A stretch of 8,212 nt of DNA, from NCBI GenBank assembly GCA_009776515.1, contig WRNP01000012.1, positions 1 through 8,212 on the forward strand, in the 5' to 3' direction. The notes beneath the pieces are model-generated. The model saw nothing but the letters and a program-made list of their open reading frames with translations. It was not told the origin of the DNA and ran no database searches. The DNA is from Dehalococcoidia bacterium (GTDB lineage Bacteria; Chloroflexota; Dehalococcoidia; Dehalococcoidales; UBA1222). Both the position numbers and the translations under genes were made by a program. Of the stretch, positions 1-6,000 are shown one piece after another (within the stretch, counting starts at the first letter, position 1; every line of letters begins with the position of its first letter).

Positions 1-54
1 ATGGAGTGGCTTAGTAAGTGGTATGCCAGAAATCCCGGAACTATCAATTCCATG

Positions 55-98
55 GGAAACAAGTGCTTAACAACCTGTCCGGAAAAGTGTTGACGACC
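55..98. repeat. Degenerate direct repeat, possible IS end
   Basis: Two imperfect direct copies lie 26 bases apart: GGAAACAAGTGCTTAACAACC at 55-75 (its core AAGTGCTTAACAACC) and GGAAAAGTGTTGACGACC at 81-98. They differ mainly by two single-base gaps and A/G changes in the second half. Multiple short direct repeats of this kind next to a TGTCCGGA string are typical of the terminal transposase-binding sites of IS21-like elements. No transposase gene is visible on either side, so the element type is a guess and the repeat could be unrelated. Confidence 0.3.
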
Positions 99-225
99 CA
101 ACAGTTATTATGGCATCATGGGTTCGGCAGGAGCGGCAGCCGGTTTGCCATTCACTGTCCATGGCCAATTCTCTTTTTCTGTCGTTAGGCCCATCTCTCC
201 GCTCGGAATATTTTTCAGATTATTT

Positions 226-240
226 GGAGGGCCAATAATG
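226..240 (+). promoter_or_regulatory. Ribosome binding site plus ATG out of frame with the gene behind it
   Basis: GGAGG at 226-230 is followed after seven bases by ATG at 238-240, an ideal spacing. This ATG reads M-S-N-I-A-C and then a TAG at 256-258. The 154-residue reading frame that follows is in a different phase. Removing one base near 250 would join them as MSNILARPYIAN, which is a natural N-terminus, so this is probably the ancestral start of the 248-712 gene. Confidence 0.6.
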
Positions 241-247
241 AGTAACA

Positions 248-712
248 TTGCTTGCTAGACCATACATTGCCAACGTATTAAGCCCAGACCCTCCGAAGCC
301 TGTGGTAAGATATGGTGAATTCCCCTTCAGATTGGAATATGAAGTCGACGGAGAAAGATTCGTTGTAGAAGACACCATCATATGTGAATTTGATGGCGTT
401 GGCTGGAACGAAGGTATCGGTAAATATCGGGAGTGGAAGAGCCATTTGGCAAGTGATCAAAAAGAGAGAGCCATACTGATAACAGTTGATGCAAGAGTCA
501 AGATATATTGCTTTGTGGGTAGCGCTGAATACTATATGAATGACGAAAAATATCCCGAACAGAGGCCCTTAACGCCACGTGTTTACGATGTAAAATTAAA
601 CTCTTGGGATATGAATATTTATTTTCATTCTCAGGAGGAAATCTTTGATTACTATGGCATCAAATTAGTGTGCTGGGAGTTTTCTGAACCAATAGTAAAC
701 AGCTTCAAATAG
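248..712 (+). CDS. Uncharacterised conserved protein, start probably frameshifted
   Basis: The open frame encodes 154 residues. I recognise it as a family of unknown function seen mainly in Firmicutes-type genomes, with a conserved front (PYIANVLSPDPPKPVVRYGE, FPFRLEYEVDGE), an ICEFDGVGWNEGIGKYREWK stretch at about residues 45-64 and a conserved end (CWEFSEPIVNSFK). It has no signal peptide or membrane segment, so it is probably a soluble cytoplasmic protein; its role is unknown. The only in-frame initiator is TTG at 248, and the ribosome binding site at 226-230 is 17 bases away and serves an out-of-frame ATG at 238. A single extra base near 250 (a real mutation or a sequencing error) explains this best. 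Base composition is clearly more AT-rich than rpoC, and the gene sits beside IS debris, so horizontal acquisition is likely. Apart from the start the frame is intact. Confidence 0.7.
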   Translation: MLARPYIANVLSPDPPKPVVRYGEFPFRLEYEVDGERFVVEDTIICEFDGVGWNEGIGKYREWKSHLASDQKERAILITVDARVKIYCFVGSAEYYMNDEKYPEQRPLTPRVYDVKLNSWDMNIYFHSQEEIFDYYGIKLVCWEFSEPIVNSFK

Positions 713-766
713 CCAGCGCTTATTCATCTATTTGTGTTGCAAGGCGTGCACTTTAACCATCTAATG

Positions 767-784
767 CTAGACCTCTTGTATAAC
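767..784. repeat. Possible terminal end of the IS5-type remnant
   Basis: CTAG at 767-770, a common target sequence of IS5-group elements, is followed by ACCTCTTGTATAAC at 771-784, which directly abuts the transposase stop codon at 784-786. IS5-family ends often resemble GACCTCTTGYATAA and lie just behind the transposase stop. I did not find the matching inverted repeat at the other end, so this is tentative. Confidence 0.3.
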
Positions 785-1230
785 TAACACACAAGCTCCT
801 GGTTGCATATGCCGGCAATCAAGTTAAAGCGCAAGCCAAAGTGTTTCCGGCGATGGCGATACCTGTCAGCCGCTATCTTGAAGCGCTTAACGAAACCGAT
901 GATGTTCTCATTCAGTACCCGTGCCGATGAAACCATCCGGCTAAAGCGCTTCTCTTCAAGGTATATACGGGAATAAGCGGTAAATTGCTTCGTTGAGTTT
1001 ACCAAACCAGAATTGTGAACAAGGTTAGAGTAGGTTGGCTCCCTTGATATCTACTCTATCAGTTGTACATTGTACGATATGGCAAGGTTTTTTCGCCCTC
1101 AACCCAGATTTTTAGTCTGAAATTATCTGCCATATGACTGCTGCCTCCTTGCATGTGCGAAATTAAACATCGAAAAACACCATTTTTGTTTTGATTTCGC
1201 TCGCCATTTCAAAATAAGAGCGGAATTTCT
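784..1230 (-). pseudogene. Decayed IS5-family transposase, C-terminal part
   Basis: The last intact block (open from 1050 down to the TAG at 784-786) contains RVLNENIIGFVKRFKIAADR and FGLRFNLIAGICNQEL, the hallmark end of IS5-family DDE transposases, with the catalytic Glu in NEN. Upstream pieces of the same protein lie in shifting frames. VDIKGANLL (about 1028-1050) stands where the family has DxGYQGxxLH. A 24-residue stretch with DNFRLKIW (1059-1133) corresponds to HDFRLFK. EIKTKMVFFDV (about 1160-1200) corresponds to HTIKTQMVVD, and LEIP (about 1221-1232) to TEIP. At least three frame changes or stops separate them, and the N-terminal half with the first catalytic Asp is missing. The element is dead. 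Assignment of the intact block is firm; the upstream pieces are by-eye alignments from memory of the family. Confidence 0.7.
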
Positions 1231-1258
1231 AGTTTACTCACACACTAGATTTTCCAGC

Positions 1259-1262
1259 GAGG
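1259..1262 (+). promoter_or_regulatory. Ribosome binding site supporting a TTG start
   Basis: GAGG at 1259-1262 lies ten bases before TTG at 1273 but nineteen before the first in-frame ATG at 1282. Spacing favours TTG as the start of the acetyltransferase, although the ATG would cost only three residues. Confidence 0.4.
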
Positions 1263-1272
1263 TTGTTGTACA

Positions 1273-1836
1273 TTGGATAGCATGGCTTACTGCTTGCGCC
1301 CTCTGCGCCGGGAAGACATTCCCCAGGTCACCGAGATAGATCTCGCCTGCTTCCCCACTATGTTGCCACCCCCCAATTATCAAACCGAGATCATCAACCC
1401 CCTGGCGCACTACCTAGTGGCCCATGATGATGAGCCGCCCACCAAAAGTGCCTTGCTGCCCATACCCGGATTTGCCGGACTGTGGCTGCTAGCCGGAGAG
1501 GCCCACGTCATCAATCTAGCCGTACGCGAGGCGTACCGAGGGATGGGCTTGGGCGAGCTCTTGTTCATCGGGCTTATCCAGCAGGCACAAGCGCTCCAAG
1601 CCAGCCTAATAACCCTGGAGGTCAGGGTATCCAACACGGTCGCACAGAACCTTTATGAAAAATACGGCCTCACCGAACGCGGCCGCAGGCGGGCTTACTA
1701 CGCCGACAACAGCGAGGACGCGCTCATCATGACATTGGACAGCCCCACCTCACCCACCTACGGCACCAATTTCCGCACCCTTTGCCGAGACTACGAGTGG
1801 AAATGGGCCAGAGATATCCAGTTGCGGGATGACTAA
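1273..1836 (+). CDS. rimI: RimI-like ribosomal-protein/alanine N-acetyltransferase (GNAT family)
   Basis: This 187-residue GNAT-fold enzyme would transfer acetyl from acetyl-CoA to an N-terminal amine; RimI proper acetylates the N-terminal Ala of ribosomal protein S18 in the cytoplasm. Visible signatures, in order: the N-terminal LRPLRREDIPQVTEIDLACF (8-27); strand GEAHVINLAV (75-84); the acetyl-CoA loop RGMGLG (89-94); LEVRVSNTVAQNLYEKYGL (115-133), with the Glu116 typical of RimI; and RRRAYYADNSEDALIM (138-153), the RimI-type end with the Tyr pair. It is longer than the usual ~150 residues because of an insertion near residues 53-66 and a tail after residue 154 whose function I cannot assign. 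The start is TTG, chosen on ribosome-binding-site spacing, with ATG at 1282 as alternative. The gene stands alone, convergent with the zinc-ribbon gene. The family is secure; the S18 substrate is inferred from similarity only. Confidence 0.85.
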   Translation: MDSMAYCLRPLRREDIPQVTEIDLACFPTMLPPPNYQTEIINPLAHYLVAHDDEPPTKSALLPIPGFAGLWLLAGEAHVINLAVREAYRGMGLGELLFIGLIQQAQALQASLITLEVRVSNTVAQNLYEKYGLTERGRRRAYYADNSEDALIMTLDSPTSPTYGTNFRTLCRDYEWKWARDIQLRDD

Positions 1837-1844
1837 AATGCCCT

Positions 1845-1861
1845 GTAGCCCCCGTGGCTAC
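1845..1861. terminator. Stem-loop between convergent genes
   Basis: GTAGCC, a five-base loop CCCGT, and GGCTAC form a perfect six-pair GC-rich hairpin. It sits nine bases behind the acetyltransferase stop and overlaps the stop codon of the opposing gene. No T-run follows on either strand, so if it terminates transcription it is not a classical intrinsic terminator. Confidence 0.35.
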
Positions 1862-2088
1862 GACATCCCGATGTTCTTCTGGCGGTCGCGCGCCGCCTTT
1901 TCGGCAACGAAGCGATCGAATTCTTCCTGGCTCATAGGCGAGCAACTTTTAAGATCGTTGTCCTCCATCTCGATCAGAAAGTTTTCGCGGCATTTCCAGC
2001 AACGGTAAGGCCCCCTGTAGTACACATCCAAGAGCGACATCTGCCCTACACCCTGGCAGCTGGGGCAGGTAATTCTAGCCATGTTCAT
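1858..2088 (-). CDS. Small zinc-ribbon protein of unknown function
   Basis: The gene encodes 76 residues with two CxxC knuckles, CPSC (Cys8, Cys11) and CWKC (Cys30, Cys33), separated by 18 residues including a GPYRCWKC turn. This is the layout of a single four-cysteine zinc ribbon. The second half (about 37-76) is charged and probably helical (SPMSQEEFDRFVAEKAARDR). The start ATG at 2086-2088 is set by AGAGGAGG at 2097-2104, eight bases upstream; a second ATG two codons later has poorer spacing. A promoter-like pair lies just upstream (2125-2153), so it is probably a single-gene unit. Such proteins may bind nucleic acid or a protein partner, but nothing here shows which. I have the impression of similar short proteins in Chloroflexota but cannot confirm it. 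Confidence 0.75.
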   Translation of the reverse strand: MNMARITCPSCQGVGQMSLLDVYYRGPYRCWKCRENFLIEMEDNDLKSCSPMSQEEFDRFVAEKAARDRQKNIGMS

Positions 2089-2106
2089 CTGGAGCGCCTC
2101 CTCTAG

Positions 2107-2277
2107 GCTAATCCCTATGAGCTAATCTTAACAGCAAAGCAGGAATGGGGCAAATCAATTATTCCGATCGAAGTAAAAACCAGCAAAAACAAAAGCGCTG
2201 TCATTTTCAAAAGCTACCAAGCAAAGCATAAACCAGAAAGACCGGATTCAACTATTTGCCGAAAGAATCAAGCTTGA
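2107..2277 (+). pseudogene. C-terminal remnant of a DUF4143-type ATPase
   Basis: The frame is open from a TAG at 2104-2106 to the TGA at 2275-2277, with no initiator of its own. It contains IIPIEVKTSKNKSAVIFKSY followed by QAKHKPE. This matches the C-terminal end of the AAA ATPase plus DUF4143 family, where a (D)IIPIEVKSGKN..K.SLK.Y..KYKPE block carries the ExK part of a PD-(D/E)XK-like fold. Everything upstream (P-loop ATPase, winged helix) is missing, and the acidic residue expected about 15 residues before the ExK is not clearly present. It is a fragment left by deletion, overlapping the promoter of the opposite-strand zinc-ribbon gene. Recognition rests on one conserved block of about 30 residues. 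Confidence 0.55.
2125..2153 (-). promoter_or_regulatory. Putative sigma-70-type promoter for the zinc-ribbon gene
   Basis: On the minus strand TTGCCC (2148-2153) and TAAGAT (2125-2130) are separated by exactly 17 bases; each matches consensus at four of six positions. The -10 lies about 37 bases before the ATG at 2088, leaving a short leader that contains AGAGGAGG. Confidence 0.4.
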
Positions 2278-2288
2278 TATAACAGCCG

Positions 2289-2948
2289 TCATGGCTTTCC
2301 CGCTAGCAGGCAGATATTGCGCGAAAAGAGCTTAACGGGCCAGCGATAGCGCCGCTCGGGGCCTAACTTGAGCAACCTAAGACCCGCATGCCGTACCAGC
2401 TTGGCAATCTCGCCGTAGGTAAAAAGGTAATAGTAGCGCAGGGCCACCCCATCTTTGTAACGCCAGGGTATCAGCAGCTCTTTGGATTTTCCCCAAAAGC
2501 GCGGCTGGGTGCGGTTCCAAACGGTGATAAAGGCCTCACCGCCCGGCTTGAGTACCCGAGTCAACTCCGCTAGAGCCCTCATCTGCTCCTCTTGTCCCGG
2601 CAGATGATGCAAGCTGGCCACGGCCAGAGCATAATCGAAAAGGCCATCGGCAAAGGGCAATCGGCGCATATCTGCCTGAATCAGCTCAGAATGGAAGTTG
2701 TTCTTGGCGGCATATCTTTCGGCCAATCCCAGCATCCCGCCGGAAATGTCCACCCCACAAAGCTCAAATGAGCTTTTGAAAGGCACAAAGTCAGCTCCGT
2801 GCCCACAGCCCAGATTAAGAAGCCGTCCGCTTTGCCAGCGTTTGGCTAGTTCCGCAAGCTCTTTCTGAAAGATGGTGTGATGGCGGAAGCCATACCATCC
2901 CGGCGCAATCCGGTCAAAGACCTGCGCCTGATCGGGCACGTTTTCCAT
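2289..2948 (-). CDS. Class I SAM-dependent methyltransferase, Trm9/ALKBH8-like
   Basis: This 219-residue Rossmann-fold methyltransferase has motif I as LLNLGCGHGADF (43-54), the ribose-binding Asp67 in GVDIS, motif III QADMRRLPFADG (91-102), FDYALAVASLHHL (104-116) as motif IV and LKPGGEAFITVWN (133-145) after it. The front AQVFDRIAPGWYGFRHHT (8-25), the WNRTQPRFW block and the end FSRNICLLAGKP (208-219) resemble the Trm9/ALKBH8 group of tRNA wobble-uridine methyltransferases and their bacterial relatives, but the substrate here is unknown. The start ATG at 2946-2948 has no Shine-Dalgarno sequence, while a -10-like box ends six bases before it. The conserved N-terminus rules out the next ATG (Met72). 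It lies 112 bases downstream of rpoC on the same strand with no clear terminator between, so co-transcription with the polymerase operon is possible. Confidence 0.85.
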   Translation of the reverse strand: MENVPDQAQVFDRIAPGWYGFRHHTIFQKELAELAKRWQSGRLLNLGCGHGADFVPFKSSFELCGVDISGGMLGLAERYAAKNNFHSELIQADMRRLPFADGLFDYALAVASLHHLPGQEEQMRALAELTRVLKPGGEAFITVWNRTQPRFWGKSKELLIPWRYKDGVALRYYYLFTYGEIAKLVRHAGLRLLKLGPERRYRWPVKLFSRNICLLAGKP

Positions 2949-2954
2949 CAGAGG

Positions 2955-2984
2955 AGTTTAGCTGAAGCAAGGAGGATGCGGCAA
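2955..2984 (-). promoter_or_regulatory. Putative promoter giving a leaderless methyltransferase mRNA
   Basis: On the minus strand TTGCCG (2979-2984) and TAAACT (2955-2960) are 18 bases apart. The -10-like box ends six bases before the ATG at 2948, so transcription would start at or next to the start codon. This fits the missing ribosome binding site. The hexamers match consensus only moderately. Confidence 0.3.
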
Positions 2985-3060
2985 CCCCTCATCTACCACT
3001 ACAACGCCAACCGTATTCTCCCATTTTTGCTCTTAGCATTATCTACTTTTCCTTAAACTC

Positions 3061-6000
3061 TTAGAGCGTAACTTCTGAGGGAGTTGACCCAACAGAACGA
3101 TCAATCTCGGCAGTAAAGAAAGGCAGGCTTTGGCGCGCTTTCTCCCTCTCAATAAGACGTGCCTCTTCTTCAGCTTCCTGGCAGGCCTTACAGCGCGCCG
3201 GGATGAGCTTGCCAATAATGACGTTCTCTTTGAGGCCCGCCAGCCGATCAACCTTGCCGTAGATAGCCGCCTCAGTCAAAACCCGCGTGGTCTCTTGGAA
3301 CGAAGCCGCCGCTAGCCAACTGTCGGTGGAGAGCGAGGCCCGCGTGATGCCCATGAGAACAACCTGGGCCGTCGCCGGCTCGCCGCCCTCAGCGAGGACC
3401 TTGGCGTTAACCTCTTCAAAACGGTAGCGGTCCACCAACTCGCGGGTCACAAATTCCGAATCGCCCGAGCTCTCCACGCGCACCCTGCCCAGCATCTGGC
3501 GTACGATGACCTCAATATGCTTATCGTTGATATGCACGCCCTGAGAACAGTAAACCTTCTGCACCTCATCCACCAAGTAGGACTGCACCGCATCTTTGCC
3601 CAATACCGAGAGGATGTCCTGGGGGTTCACTGAGCCGTCGGTGAGTTGCTGGCCAGCCTTGACCAAATCCCCCGATGCAACGCGGATATGAGTGCTCACC
3701 GGCACGCTGTACCGGCGTTCCTCCGTTTCCTCATAGCGTATGACCAGCCGATCATCCTCCACCATGACTTCGCCGGCTACCCGGGCGATCAGTGGAGGCG
3801 CCTCAACGGGAACGGCCTCGGTTTTGGATTTGGATTTCTTGGAGGGCTTCGGTATGTCCAGGCGCTGCCCGGCCTCGACCCGTTCGCCGTCTTTTACCGC
3901 CGCCTGATAGCCGGGCGGCAGGGGGTACTCGTCGCGGAATGACTCGGTCGCCATGACCGTGATAGCCCGGCCTTCCTCTGATTCGATGACCTCGGCAATG
4001 CCATCAATCTCAGAAATAATGGCCTGTGCCTTGGGCGGACGAGCTTCAAAAAGCTCCTCCACTCGGGGCAGACCGGTGGTGATATCCTGACCCACCACAC
4101 CGCCGGTGTGGAAAGTGCGCAAGGTAAGCTGAGTACCGGGCTCGCCAATGCTCTGAGCAGCCACGATGCCCACTGCGGTGAGCATATCCACCAGCCGTCC
4201 CCGCGCCAAATCACGCCCATAACACTTCTGGCAGACGCCCTGGTGAGACTGGCAGGACAGGGGCGAGCGCACATGCACCCGCTTATGCCCAGCCTCGATC
4301 AAGGCCTGAGATTTGACTTCATCAATCTCTTCGTCGCGGTCGACGATGATCTCGCCGGTGGCGGGGTCGGCCATGGCACTCGCCGCCAGCCGGCCAATGA
4401 TGCGATCGGCAAAGGCGGGTAAAACCCCCTTCTCCGTCGGCTCCGTGATCCAAGCTCCGGCCATATCGCCGCAATCACCCTCGCGCACGATCACGTCCTG
4501 CGTTACGTCAACCAAGCGGCGGGTTAGGTAACCCGACCCCGATGTTCTAAGGGCAGTGTCGGCCAGACCCTTGCGCGCGCCGTGGGTGGAGATGAAATAC
4601 TCCAAAGTGGATAAGCCCTCCCGCAAACTGGAGGTGATGGGGAAATCGATGATCTTACCCGAAGGGTTGGTCATCAGGCCGCGCATGCCCGCCATCTGGC
4701 GAATCTGCGAGATGTTACCCTTGGCCCCAGAGTTGGCCATCATATAGACCGAGCCCTGGCGATTCATCGAATCGGAAATGGCCCGGGTGATGCTGTCAGT
4801 AATCTGCATCCAGACCTCAATAACGCCGTTATAGCGTTCCTCGTCGGTGATGAGGCCGCCTTGGTACTGGTCCTCAATAACAGCGATGCGTTCCTTAGCC
4901 TGTTCCAGCAGTTGGGCTTTGGCCGCCGGCACCTCCACATCGCTCATGGCAATGCTGATACCTGAACGCATGGCATATCTGAAACCAAGCTGCTTGAGAC
5001 CGTCCAGAATGGCAGCCATGGCCTCATCACTGCCCAAAAGCTGATAGGTATCGATGATGAGCCGCTTCAGGCTACCTTTGTCCATGGCCTTATTCACAAA
5101 GCCCAACTCCTTGGGCAGGATTTCATTGAATAGGATACGTCCCACCGTAGTCTTGAGACGCTGCCCGGTCTCATCCCGTACCTCAAGCTCTGCTCTGAGG
5201 TCGATCTCGCCAAGCTCCATAGCCAGCTTGGCTTCCTCAAAGTCGGCAAAGATATGCCCTTCGCCCTTGGCATTGGGACGAGTGGTGGTCAGATAGTAAC
5301 AACCGAAAACCATGTCCAATGTCGGGGTCACCGCAGGATCGCCACAACTGGGCAGTAGCATATTGTGGGTAGAAAGCATCATCTGACGAGCTTCCTTGAC
5401 CGCCGCCCGAGAGAGAGGCACGTGTACAGCCATCTGGTCGCCGTCAAAATCAGCATTGAAAGCCGAACAGACCAGGGGATGTATCTGAATAGCCGAGCCA
5501 TCAATCAGCACCGGCTCAAACGCCTGAATGGAGAGGCGGTGCAGAGTGGGCGCGCGGTTAAGCATGACGGGGCGATCCTTGACTACCTGCTCCAGCACAT
5601 CATAGACCTCGGGGCGGGCTCGCTCCACCAAGCGACGGGCGCTCTTGATATTCGAGGCCAGCCCGTCCACCACCAAGCGATGCATGACAAAAGGCTTGAA
5701 AAGCTCCAGGGCCATGCGCCGGGGCAGTCCGCACTGATGCAGCTTAAGATTTGGGCCAACCACGATGACGGAGCGGCCGGAGTAATCCACTCGCTTGCCC
5801 AACAGGTTCTGGCGGAAGCGCCCTTGCTTGCCGCGCAGCATATCAGAAAGCGACTTGGCTTTGTGGTCCCCGGAGACGGAGACGGCCTTACCGCGCCGCC
5901 CGTTATCAATAAGCGAATCCACCGCCTCCTGTAGCATGCGTTTTTCATTGCGCACGATAATATCCGGCGCGCCTATGTCCATTAGATGGCGCAGTCGATT

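Noticed and set aside
108..248. Minus-strand ORF of about 46 codons (ending GKPAAAPAEPMMP) and an overlapping plus-strand frame ending LEGQ
   Set aside because: Both frames are open over the same bases. The minus one has no ribosome binding site and overlaps the upstream signals of the first gene. I recognise neither product, so neither is annotated.
1059..1133. Small minus-strand ORF of 24 codons with an AAGGAGG ten bases before its ATG
   Set aside because: It looks like a tiny gene with a strong ribosome binding site, but its residues (DNFRLKIW) align with the HDFRLFK region of the IS5-type transposase and lie in order with the other pieces of that remnant.
1062..1275. Direct repeat GTTGTACATTG at 1062-1072 and 1265-1275, and inverted repeat ATATGGCA/TGCCATAT at 1077-1135
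   Set aside because: They are short and fall inside or beside the transposase remnant. They do not mark its ends and are most likely coincidental.
2267..2278. Palindrome ATCAAGCTTGAT behind the methyltransferase
   Set aside because: A 12-base perfect palindrome has no room for a loop and no T-run follows. It also falls inside the DUF4143 remnant, so it is probably chance.
2975..3055. Plus-strand 26-codon ORF after AAGGAGG
   Set aside because: The purine run touches the ATG with no spacer, the product is unrecognisable, and it lies antisense between rpoC and the methyltransferase.
3030..3072. Hairpin GCTCTAAG / CTAAGAGC behind rpoC as a terminator
   Set aside because: The stem has an internal mismatch and a long loop, and is followed on the coding strand by AAAAA rather than T residues.
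3646..5934. Several plus-strand ORFs of 60-190 codons inside rpoC
   Set aside because: They are antisense shadows of a high-GC coding gene, with no ribosome binding sites and no recognisable products.
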